Below are positions 51,788-59,641 of a stretch of 60,007 bases of DNA, one piece after another. The translations under genes were made by a program, and so were the position numbers. Every line of letters starts with the position of its first letter. The stretch's first letter is position 1. The stretch covers positions 1-60,007 of the forward strand of contig CACDPV010000007.1 of NCBI GenBank assembly GCA_902554885.1, in the 5' to 3' direction. A model generated the notes under the pieces. That model did no database searches. It saw nothing but the letters and a program-made list of their open reading frames with translations, and was not told the origin of the DNA. Source of the DNA: Paracoccaceae bacterium (GTDB lineage: Bacteria > Pseudomonadota > Alphaproteobacteria > Rhodobacterales > Rhodobacteraceae).

Positions 51788-52903
51788 ATGAAATTTATCA
51801 AGTTTATATCCGTTGTACTTATCATCCTCCAATTTGCTGTTGGAAGTGTTCAGGCAGCATCTACGGTTATATCAGAAGGTTTTGCGGCGATTACATCTGA
51901 TATTCACGTAAAAGAGTACAGAAAGCGCGCTATCGAAAACGCTTTGCAAAATATTGCTTTTGATAGAGAGCAAGCGTTAACTAGTTTCACAATAATTGAA
52001 AATGGTCAAATGCTTATTGATCAAGTCAGGTCAACCTCAAAAGCAGGTATCTTGAGCTATAAAATTTTAAAAGAAGAAAAAAAAAATAAAACTTACTATG
52101 TGAAAATTGAAGCGGTAGTACAAGACGCTAATAATGATGGTGAAGGTCAAATCAAATTAGACTTTTGTCGACAGACTAACATATCTAAGATTAACCTGGA
52201 CGTGGCTTTATATCTTGACAGACAGCAATTTCCACCGTGGATGAATTTAGATATTAATTGGCTAAAATCTGAAATAAAAAAGGCTAACCTTAAACCCAAG
52301 CTTTCATTTGTTTCTGCCAACCGATCAACAAGCAGCAATAACGATCTTTACACCCTTTTTGAGAAAAATGACACAAATTTAGATATTCAAACTTTATATC
52401 AAATAAACTTGATGCTAAAATTAGATAAAGCTCGGAATGAGACTTTCTTTGTACAAAACAAAAAACTCAGCATGGCGTTTACCTCAGAAATTTTGAGAAA
52501 CGGGCGAATTATCGAAAACGATACTGAAAACTTTCACTTTATTATTGCAAAGAAATTTGGAACAGGAATACCGGTTCAAAATAATAAAAAAATCTGGCAA
52601 TCTCAGAAAAAGCAGATCGCATCTGTAATAATTTCTGAACTTAACCAGCGGCTTGACCAACTTAAGTGTATGCCTATTAGAGCCAAACTTAAACAAACAA
52701 AAGCTAAATATTTTATACAATATGGGACAATTGATGGAATAAAAGAAAAAGACATTTTCATTCTAGAAACGCCTGAAACACAGAAATTTTATTTCAAAGT
52801 AGCAGATCTTGGAAGGGCAGAGACATTCCTAGAATTAATCTCTCAAGCCGGAAATATTGAAGTCAAAGACGGTCATACCGTAAGAATTGTTGAGGGCTTA
52901 TGA
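51788..52903 (+). CDS. flgT: FlgT-like flagellar H-ring protein
   Basis: Exported protein of 371 residues. The signal peptide ends near VQAASTV, then the FlgT N-terminal domain with EYRKRAIENALQNIAFDREQ and the middle domain; the end holds the C-terminal SH3-like unit QYGTIDGIKEKDIFILETP. It fits Vibrio FlgT, which builds the H ring with FlgO and FlgP. No flgO is next to it. The stop overlaps the flgA start by 4 bp (ATGA). Confidence 0.82.
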   Translation: MKFIKFISVVLIILQFAVGSVQAASTVISEGFAAITSDIHVKEYRKRAIENALQNIAFDREQALTSFTIIENGQMLIDQVRSTSKAGILSYKILKEEKKNKTYYVKIEAVVQDANNDGEGQIKLDFCRQTNISKINLDVALYLDRQQFPPWMNLDINWLKSEIKKANLKPKLSFVSANRSTSSNNDLYTLFEKNDTNLDIQTLYQINLMLKLDKARNETFFVQNKKLSMAFTSEILRNGRIIENDTENFHFIIAKKFGTGIPVQNNKKIWQSQKKQIASVIISELNQRLDQLKCMPIRAKLKQTKAKYFIQYGTIDGIKEKDIFILETPETQKFYFKVADLGRAETFLELISQAGNIEVKDGHTVRIVEGL

Positions 52904-53622
52904 GATTTTTATATGCTATAATTAATTATCGTTTACTATTCATATTGATATCTTTTTGGCCAATGTTATCTCAGGCTAACGATATTCTTTATGGTAAGGA
53001 TATTAAATACCAAGCTTCAAAATTCTTCAAAGAAATTGGTATAACAGGTGAAATACTTACTTCTGATAGACGTGCGTTTTTTAGTTGTACAGAAGACTTA
53101 GAATTCAGCCCACACGTTCAAAATGATTGGCGAACTGTGCGAGCAAAATGTAAAAGCCAAAATTGGCAATCAATTCTTCGAACCACCGCAGTGGCACCCA
53201 ACGACACTTTTGAAAAAAAACAGGGTGGTTCATCTTTATCCCAGGTCGTGAGTATCGTAAGTAATATGTCAAAGGGCCAAATCATTGGCGAGGAAAATCT
53301 AGCGCTTGTCTCCATGCCCAACCAAAAGGTTTTTGAAGGTTTTACAAGGATCGAGGATCTGGTTGGTAGAAAAGTCACCAATAATTTAGCGAAAGGTACT
53401 ATTTTAAAGCCACGGCACGTAAAATTTCGGTTAAATGTAAATAAAAATGATACTGTCCTAGTTATTTTGGGTAATAGTAAATTATCGATCACTACCTACG
53501 GCATTGCATTAGCATCTGGACAGAAGGGTGATTTAATCACAGTAGAAAATATAAAATCAAAGAAAACTTTCAAAGCTATTGTATTAGACGAAAAAAAAGT
53601 TACCCCTTTAGCTAACATGTAA
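52900..53622 (+). CDS. flgA: FlgA, P-ring assembly chaperone
   Basis: Periplasmic chaperone for FlgI. A signal peptide is at the start (LLFILISFWPMLSQAND). The C-terminal SAF-type domain reads EDLVGRKVTNNLAKGTILKP and then the terminal GIALASGQKGDLITVENIKS with the NxxSxKxx motif. 240 residues, normal. Translationally coupled to flgT (4-bp overlap), and followed after 40 bp by flgM. Confidence 0.94.
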   Translation: MRFLYAIINYRLLFILISFWPMLSQANDILYGKDIKYQASKFFKEIGITGEILTSDRRAFFSCTEDLEFSPHVQNDWRTVRAKCKSQNWQSILRTTAVAPNDTFEKKQGGSSLSQVVSIVSNMSKGQIIGEENLALVSMPNQKVFEGFTRIEDLVGRKVTNNLAKGTILKPRHVKFRLNVNKNDTVLVILGNSKLSITTYGIALASGQKGDLITVENIKSKKTFKAIVLDEKKVTPLANM

Positions 53623-53662
53623 AAGGTTTGCGTCGTATGAGTACTCGGAAGGAGTAAAAGAA

Positions 53663-53968
53663 ATGGTAGACTCAGTTAGAAATAGTCCTAATTTGGGTGG
53701 TCTGACTGTCCACGATCAGAAGAGATCAAATGTTTCTGGTGGCCAAGCAAGCCAGTTGGCTGAAAATGGAAACGCGCAAGCTGATAAGTCTTCAGTAAGC
53801 ATAGATTTGTCTCTTAGTGAGAAAGTCAGTTCGTTAGCGGGCTCGCCTCCTATTAATATGGAGCTTGTTAATGAAATTCGTGAAAAGGTTGAACAGGGAA
53901 GATATCCTATTGACCTAGACGCGATTTCATCAAAACTGTTTGAGAGCATTCAAGACGCGGAAGGCTAG
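53663..53968 (+). CDS. flgM: FlgM, anti-sigma-28 factor
   Basis: Binds FliA and is exported once the hook-basal body is finished. It has 101 residues, with a disordered Ser/Gly/Asn N-terminus and C-terminal sigma-binding helices, VNEIREKVEQGRYPIDLDAI and SSKLFESI. AAGGAG gives a strong ribosome-binding site. It lies next to flgA and a probable flgN, the gammaproteobacterial arrangement flgA-flgM-flgN. Confidence 0.92.
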   Translation: MVDSVRNSPNLGGLTVHDQKRSNVSGGQASQLAENGNAQADKSSVSIDLSLSEKVSSLAGSPPINMELVNEIREKVEQGRYPIDLDAISSKLFESIQDAEG

Positions 53969-53974
53969 GTAAAC

Positions 53975-54262
53975 ATGGATATAGATAAGCTGCTGGAAAC
54001 CATCGCAGTAATCTCACAAATCCTCAATACGCCTAGCCTAACGACCCAAATTGATAAAGACCCAGACTTGGGGATTAAAGTAAAAGAATTTGAAACGCTT
54101 GTTGAAAAAATTAGGGCTCAACAGGGCGATTTTTCTGTTTCTAATGAAAACCTTAAAAAGATATTCAATGAACTGTACTCGGTTATCGTAGAAATTGATA
54201 ATTACTGCGATTTAAATTTACGGAAGTTGAATTTTTTGAATAACTTAAAGCCGTTAAGTTAA
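53975..54262 (+). CDS. Probable FlgN export chaperone
   Basis: A 95-residue all-helical protein. Position directly after flgM (6 bp) is that of flgN, the chaperone for FlgK and FlgL. No sequence motif was certain; LETIAVISQILNTPSLTTQI and FETLVEKIRAQQGDFSVSNE are amphipathic. It is shorter than most FlgN (about 140). Its last 4 bp overlap the 3' end of the convergent Sel1-repeat gene. Confidence 0.6.
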   Translation: MDIDKLLETIAVISQILNTPSLTTQIDKDPDLGIKVKEFETLVEKIRAQQGDFSVSNENLKKIFNELYSVIVEIDNYCDLNLRKLNFLNNLKPLS

Positions 54263-54876
54263 TTAGTTTTAATAATGTTTTCAAAAACTTTTTGAGCTTC
54301 TTCTTGTTGCGCCAAAACTTCTTCTAGCGTCATCTGGCCAGCCGCTTCCTCAAGAAGTTCATTAGCTCTTTCTTCACCGTAGGCCTGTGAAATGGATAAC
54401 CACAGGTATGCTGGCTTATTTTGTGCCTCAACAAATAAACCTAAGTAAGTTTTTCCAAGTTTTAGCGGAGCAGCCTTATCAGCCGCCTGAGCGATTAAAA
54501 GCATCTCATCAATAATAGTTTGCGCAACGGAGTTACGGAGTTTCTCGTCAATCAAGTCATAGATGATGTTTACTCTATTAATAGCAGTCTCGTGATCATT
54601 TAGATGAGCTTGCCAGGACCAATACAAAGCTAACCTGTAGTTTTTTGGGACCCCTAATCCATTTGAGTAAAGTAATGCTAAATTAAATTGTGCCTCAGGA
54701 ATTCCTTGATCAGCTAAAGTTGAAAAAATTTCATACGCTTCAAAAAATCTTTTTTTCTCAATATGTTTTACTGCCGTTTTAAAGTCTGAATCAACGGAGC
54801 TTTTCTGATGGCTCTCGGCACCCAACATTGTTGAATAAAATATAAGCAGGCATGTGAACAAAATATTTTTAAACAT
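54259..54876 (-). CDS. Exported Sel1-repeat protein
   Basis: Signal peptide (MFKNILFTCLLIFYSTMLGA) and Sel1-like repeats: AYEIFSTLADQGIPEAQFNL with LLYSNGLGVPKNYRLALYWS, plus a later partial repeat AYLWLSISQAYGEERANE. 205 residues. Sel1 repeat proteins act as scaffolds; the stator protein MotX of Vibrio is one such, but the usual MotX sequence pattern is not evident. The ATG overlaps the stop of the upstream gene (TAATG), so it is translated with the NHLP-like protein. Confidence 0.75.
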   Translation of the reverse strand: MFKNILFTCLLIFYSTMLGAESHQKSSVDSDFKTAVKHIEKKRFFEAYEIFSTLADQGIPEAQFNLALLYSNGLGVPKNYRLALYWSWQAHLNDHETAINRVNIIYDLIDEKLRNSVAQTIIDEMLLIAQAADKAAPLKLGKTYLGLFVEAQNKPAYLWLSISQAYGEERANELLEEAAGQMTLEEVLAQQEEAQKVFENIIKTN

Positions 54877-55292
54877 TACTCTTCCGCCACCATAATCAGT
54901 TTTAACTCAAGAATTTTTCTTCTTTTTTTATTTCCGTTTTCATACACGACTACTTTTGGTCTGCTTTTATCTTTCTTCATAAATTCAACAGATATATGAT
55001 CTGGCAAATAAACGCCACCACGCTCAAGTATTTCTTCTGGATATTCATAAAATGCTTCCAAAAAGCGCTTGTCTATCCAAGTCCTCGCCAGTGCCTGACC
55101 CAACACCTCAGGAAGAAACTCCTGAATTTGATCCTCAGTTTCCAATACAATATCCTGATCACTAAACCGCGATAAATCCTGTTCGTCAAGATAGTCTAAG
55201 ACTGGTCGAGATTGAGATCTCTTCTTTAAAATGGATCCTATTTTTTTCTTTATGATATCAAACAAGCGAATGTCCTCGGAAAGCCACACCAA
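54876..55292 (-). CDS. Small protein with NHLP (nitrile-hydratase-type leader) like domain
   Basis: A 138-residue protein. The middle reads ALARTWIDKRFLEAFYEYPE followed by EILERGGVYLPDHISVEF, the spacing and key residues of the NHLP/nitrile hydratase alpha leader fold (A..W.D..F......P...L...G...P). The Cys metal-binding triplet of true nitrile hydratase alpha subunits is absent. The first 60 residues are basic then acidic and not recognised. Starts possible at TTG 55292 or GTG 55289. It is translated with the Sel1-repeat gene downstream. Which role it has among flagellar genes is unknown. Confidence 0.6.
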   Translation of the reverse strand: MVWLSEDIRLFDIIKKKIGSILKKRSQSRPVLDYLDEQDLSRFSDQDIVLETEDQIQEFLPEVLGQALARTWIDKRFLEAFYEYPEEILERGGVYLPDHISVEFMKKDKSRPKVVVYENGNKKRRKILELKLIMVAEE

Positions 55293-55389
55293 TCAGTAGC
55301 AATAGAAATAGAATGATTTAAAGTAGAAATATAGCAGCTTGCATAGTAACATAAACCAAATTCGTTAGACTATTAAAGGCAAATAGTTA

Positions 55390-56463
55390 TTGAAACCATT
55401 AGATAAAAAAATAATTGGACAATCCCCTGCTGCAGTTCAATTAAAAAAAATGATTGCACTCATTGCCCCTTCGGACGCTCCAGCGATAATTTATGGAGCC
55501 ACTGGATCAGGAAAAGAACTAGTCGCAGAGGCACTACATGAAGAGAGTAGAAGAAAGGGACGGTTTGTTACAGTCAATTGTGCTGCAATTCCAAAAGAAT
55601 TAATTGAAGCAGAAATTTTTGGCTTTGAAAAAGGTGCTTTCACTGGTGCCGTTAAATCAACGACCGGTAAATTTGAGCAAGCTCAAAAAGGCACACTGTT
55701 CTTGGATGAAATTGGAGATATGCCGGCTGATCTTCAAACTAAATTACTGAGAGTATTAGAAAATTCGGTAATTTCCAAAGTTGGAAGTAATTCAGAAGTG
55801 AAATTAGACGTTAGAATTATATGCGCGACACATAAAAATTTGTCTGAAATGGTTGCTGACAATAAATTTAGAGAGGACCTGCTTTTCAGATTGAATGTTT
55901 TTCCAATTGATGTCCCTGATCTATCCCAACGCCATGAAGATATACCAGAAATAATTGAGCACTTTATTGAAAAGAAAAGCTTAAAAAGTGGTTCTACTTC
56001 CCGACCAATTTTTGATGCAAAAGCACTTGAAGTTCTGCAAAAGCATGACTGGCCTGGTAATATTCGCGAGGTCCGGAATATTGTAGAAAGAGCGATGGTT
56101 TTTTTTCCCAAAGCAAAGATATCTGATGAAGATGTTAAAAAGTATCTCCTAAGAATTGACAGTGATATCGTTATCAGAGCCGAGGAACAGGATGCTATTT
56201 GGTTAGGATTGGACGAATTAGGTAAAAATATATCACCTCCTGAACAGACATTGGCAGACGCCAATCCACCATCTCCAAAAGATTTTGCCAATTGGTTTGA
56301 TACAAATAATTCTGTTGATTTGAGATCACTTCTTCGAGACATCGAAATAGTTTTTATAGAAGCGGCAATGGACAGAAATGGCGGGAACACTAGCGAGGCA
56401 GCCAAGGACCTTAAATTAATAAGAACAACTTTGATTGAGAAAATAAGAAAATATGGAATTTAA
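55390..56463 (+). CDS. Sigma-54-dependent activator (FleQ/FlrC-like), no receiver domain
   Basis: AAA+ bacterial enhancer-binding protein that remodels sigma-54 RNA polymerase. Walker A is GATGSGKE (36-43), the sigma-54 contact loop GAFTGA is at 82-87, and Walker B is GTLFLDEIGD. A C-terminal Fis-type helix-turn-helix is NTSEAAKDLKLIRTTLIEKI. The protein starts almost directly at the AAA+ domain: no receiver or FleQ N-terminal domain. It is the likely activator of the six sigma-54 elements found here. TTG start. Confidence 0.9.
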   Translation: MKPLDKKIIGQSPAAVQLKKMIALIAPSDAPAIIYGATGSGKELVAEALHEESRRKGRFVTVNCAAIPKELIEAEIFGFEKGAFTGAVKSTTGKFEQAQKGTLFLDEIGDMPADLQTKLLRVLENSVISKVGSNSEVKLDVRIICATHKNLSEMVADNKFREDLLFRLNVFPIDVPDLSQRHEDIPEIIEHFIEKKSLKSGSTSRPIFDAKALEVLQKHDWPGNIREVRNIVERAMVFFPKAKISDEDVKKYLLRIDSDIVIRAEEQDAIWLGLDELGKNISPPEQTLADANPPSPKDFANWFDTNNSVDLRSLLRDIEIVFIEAAMDRNGGNTSEAAKDLKLIRTTLIEKIRKYGI

Positions 56464-56465
56464 AA

Positions 56466-58349
56466 CTATTTCTGCTTCTTCCAGGCTTCAACAAAATTCT
56501 CAAGTAATGTTTTCGTGCTATTAAACTGTGACATGGACTGTTCCATATCTCCAAACTGCGTTGTGTACCGTGTCGTCAGTAACTTTTCTCTGGCCGCTAG
56601 ATCCACCAATTTGGCGGCAATGTCGGTATTGGAAGTTTTGTAGGAAGTTTCTGCAGTTTTGATCGAAGAGCTTGAAGATAATATGGACTCTGTTAAGTCT
56701 ACCATGCTTTGGCTAAAACTCTTTCCAACAAAAACATTAAAGGCTGATGGGCTTGCATCGGTAGTGTCAATTACAAGGCCAGGATAGGTCACAGAACTAA
56801 ATCTACTTCCACCGTTGTAATCGGACCTGATTAAACTCGTGGTGCCAAATTTCCAAGTACTTGAGCCACTGTCATACTTCACCTCATAAGTACCAGAGGG
56901 TATTGTTGTAAATTGAGATTTGGTCGCAGTTGCGGTTACCACACTGGTAGACACATTATCATCTTTCAACGCAGAAAAGTACTCTGGGTTGTCACTATAC
57001 GTTTTACCAAATGTAACTTTATCAAAGAAATACTCACCAGATGAATTCGTTTTTATACCCAAATTAGATAGATAAATATCTTTGTCCGCATGACCTTTAA
57101 GCGCAGTTATTGTGAGCGATTTTAATTGCGACTTAAGCCTTCCAACAGCCGGATCCATTACTAATGGCCCATTATTGTCACCATCTACATCTATATAAGT
57201 AAGACGATCTAGCTCTTTTTTATAATCATTAAGTGTACTTATTACTTTTTCAACTGTGGCTTTAACACTCGCCTCGCTCCTCGCTGCTGTGTACTGAACC
57301 GATCCGGTGTCATCCGCTTTCAGATCAATGGTTACACCTTGTATCAAGTCAGTTATAGAATTGGTCGTTCGAGACACCTCAACTCCATCCAATTTAAAGT
57401 TTGAGTCGGCAGCAAGCTGGGTAAATCTGTTATTATCTGAGTTTCCTCCTGGATATGCAGGCGTCTCCCATCGACTTGCCCCGCTTGCAGTAATTTGGAA
57501 ACCACTATTTTTACCCGTCGCTGAACTCGATACAACAATTGAGTAGACTTGATTGCCTGAACCATCTTTGCCGGTGTTCACAAGTGAAGCCGATATACCG
57601 GTCACAGCATTTAGTTGAGAAACCACAGCCTGTAAGTTTCCGGATAAAGTAATAGTGGCAGAGGTACCGTCATTAGCCGTAAAAGCATACGCATCAACTT
57701 GAGTAAATGTGTAATCACTGTCAGTAAATGCCTGAGAAGCTCGGAAAACATCGTCTACTTCTACGGGCAAACCATGAAAGCCGTCAGCATCCGCCGGGTC
57801 ATTGGGATCCCTAGTGTGAGTATTGAAGCCATTTCCATCAGTTCCGGCGCTGCCTGATCTAGTCGTTACCTTATATGTTTTACCGCTCTCAACGGTACTT
57901 GAGGCAGAAGATCCTGCAGTACTTGTCTGCACCCAAGAACCAAGTTTGATCGTTACGGCTTGGTTATATGGACCAGTCAGATCCGTAAAACCAGGTAATT
58001 CAAATACCATCTTTTTTGCAATTGTTATATTAGAAACAGAATTGATACCCGCAACCATTTTAGTCTCGTCCGTCGCAGTAAAGGCTACAGATGCAGCTTT
58101 AGATGAGGACACAGAATAATACTTATCGTCCGTAACAGCCGTAAAAGCAGTTTTAGTAGTTAACGATTTTGAATTAAGAAAACCAATCCCAGTAATCGCA
58201 TTATCGTTTTTTGTTTGCTTAGAGGTGTGAATTGCTTTTTTGGGCTCTATTTCAGCTGCAACAATGGAAGTGACTAGCTCAGAGATATTAAACCCTGACC
58301 CGCCTTTGTTTACCAAACTAAGATAATCTGGCTTAGCAATTTCAACCAT
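56466..58349 (-). CDS. fliD: FliD, flagellar filament cap (HAP2)
   Basis: Caps the filament tip and helps flagellin fold. The N-terminus GFNISELVTSIVAAEIEPKK is the FliD start, and the C-terminus has the coiled-coil AREKLLTTRYTTQFGDMEQS and MSQFNSTKTLLENFVEAWKK. There is a Flagellin_IN-like motif near residue 241 (VTGISASLVNTG). 627 residues, larger than the usual 450-500, the third enlarged axial protein in this cluster. It ends 2 bp from the convergent activator gene. Confidence 0.93.
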   Translation of the reverse strand: MVEIAKPDYLSLVNKGGSGFNISELVTSIVAAEIEPKKAIHTSKQTKNDNAITGIGFLNSKSLTTKTAFTAVTDDKYYSVSSSKAASVAFTATDETKMVAGINSVSNITIAKKMVFELPGFTDLTGPYNQAVTIKLGSWVQTSTAGSSASSTVESGKTYKVTTRSGSAGTDGNGFNTHTRDPNDPADADGFHGLPVEVDDVFRASQAFTDSDYTFTQVDAYAFTANDGTSATITLSGNLQAVVSQLNAVTGISASLVNTGKDGSGNQVYSIVVSSSATGKNSGFQITASGASRWETPAYPGGNSDNNRFTQLAADSNFKLDGVEVSRTTNSITDLIQGVTIDLKADDTGSVQYTAARSEASVKATVEKVISTLNDYKKELDRLTYIDVDGDNNGPLVMDPAVGRLKSQLKSLTITALKGHADKDIYLSNLGIKTNSSGEYFFDKVTFGKTYSDNPEYFSALKDDNVSTSVVTATATKSQFTTIPSGTYEVKYDSGSSTWKFGTTSLIRSDYNGGSRFSSVTYPGLVIDTTDASPSAFNVFVGKSFSQSMVDLTESILSSSSSIKTAETSYKTSNTDIAAKLVDLAAREKLLTTRYTTQFGDMEQSMSQFNSTKTLLENFVEAWKKQK

Positions 58350-58394
58350 AAAGACTTACCTTTCAAAAAACAGAACGACCATTTTCATAAGACT

Positions 58395-59597
58395 TTAGTC
58401 TTCATATGAAATTTCAATTTCAATGCGTCTATTTTTTTCTCGACCAGAGGCAGTAGCATTATCTGCAACGGGTTCCATTTCACCTTTACTGACTGCCTCA
58501 AGACGATCACCACCAATTAATCCAGTGTTCTGGATGGCCTGAACCACACTGGCTGCTCGGCCAGCGCCTAAATCCCAATTATCTCTGAATTGTCCATTAG
58601 AAATTGGTACATCGTCAGTGTGCCCTGTGACTTTTATCGAGCTGTCCGGGCTCATTGCCGACAGCGCAATTCGGTCAATAATTCTTTGTGCCTCTTCTGT
58701 AAGGTCAGCAGTACCAGAAGGAAACGCCCCTCCAGACCCTACGGTTACAAATACTTTACCTTCTCTTTGCTCTACTTCAATCAGACCTTGGTCAATCTGC
58801 TCCTTAAGAGCAACGGTAAGTTCTTCAGTGGTTCTCGATGCTATTCTCTCTTCCTCACCTTCGGATGATGAACCGCCCTGCCCTTGCCCATCTTGCGGCA
58901 AGCTTTCATCAATCGCCGCAGCAAGTTTCTCAAGTTCTTGTTCAACACCTCCAAACAAAACTTCACTTTCCGATGCACCCGACTTTTCTCTAGCTTCGTT
59001 TAATGCTTCAAGCGTTTCGGCTATCATTGTGCTGACGTCTTCATCTGAGGTTTTTTCTTCCGGAAAATTAATTACGACATTTTCACCAAGTGTCTCTACT
59101 GTCACTTCACCGGTATCGATAGCCTTCTTCAGTTGCTTAGCTAACTCTTGGGCATCAAGCTGCTCCTCACCCTCGCCACCAGCACCTTCAAAATCAGACT
59201 GGCTTTTCTTTTCATCACCCGTTCCTTCAGGAGACTTTTCTGTGTCAGTTTTTAACTCCAATTCGGGTTTTTGAAGTTCTGTCGTATCCTGTCGTAAAGT
59301 AGTTGAAATAGAAGGATCTGGATTAGGACTAAAATTCAATTCAATTACTGTCGTACCTTTTGGTTGCTCAACCACAGGCACAACCTTTTGGACGCCAAAC
59401 GCTTCTTTTAGGGAACCAGAAATTTGTTTAAACTTTGGCACGTTAAATTCAGCAAAAGATAAAATTAGAACGAAAAACGCCATAAGAAGTGTCGCCATGT
59501 CGGCAAATGTTGCCATCCAAGCGGGAGCACCAGCTGGGGGGCATTTAGGACAGTCTTCTTCGTCCTGTTCTTCGTCGTCTAATGCTTCTTCCGCCAT
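58395..59597 (-). CDS. pomB: PomB/MotB-type stator protein
   Basis: Peptidoglycan-anchored half of the stator. The helix with the essential Asp33 is TFADMATLLMAFFVLILSFA, preceded by CPKCPPAGAPAWM, a PomB-like front; after it comes FKQISGSLKEAFGVQ, again PomB-like and associated with sodium-driven motors. The OmpA-type domain holds IKVTGHTDDVPISNGQFRDN and ends NRRIEIEISYED. The region between has 250 residues, rich in Glu/Ser, with a repeat: QLKKAIDTGEVTVETLGENV and ALKEQIDQGLIEVEQREGKV. Sodium use is an inference. Confidence 0.92.
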   Translation of the reverse strand: MAEEALDDEEQDEEDCPKCPPAGAPAWMATFADMATLLMAFFVLILSFAEFNVPKFKQISGSLKEAFGVQKVVPVVEQPKGTTVIELNFSPNPDPSISTTLRQDTTELQKPELELKTDTEKSPEGTGDEKKSQSDFEGAGGEGEEQLDAQELAKQLKKAIDTGEVTVETLGENVVINFPEEKTSDEDVSTMIAETLEALNEAREKSGASESEVLFGGVEQELEKLAAAIDESLPQDGQGQGGSSSEGEEERIASRTTEELTVALKEQIDQGLIEVEQREGKVFVTVGSGGAFPSGTADLTEEAQRIIDRIALSAMSPDSSIKVTGHTDDVPISNGQFRDNWDLGAGRAASVVQAIQNTGLIGGDRLEAVSKGEMEPVADNATASGREKNRRIEIEISYED

Positions 59598-59641
59598 TCT
59601 ATGTTCGCTCTTATATTAAGTTCTTAAATTCAACTTACGCG

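Noticed and set aside
55734-56405. Minus-strand 223-codon frame within the sigma-54 activator
   Set aside because: Antisense to conserved AAA+ and Fis domains; no motif of its own.
58618-59274. Plus-strand open frame of 218 codons within pomB
   Set aside because: Antisense shadow of the Glu/Ser-rich linker; the Ser/Pro-rich product is an artefact of reading the complementary codons.
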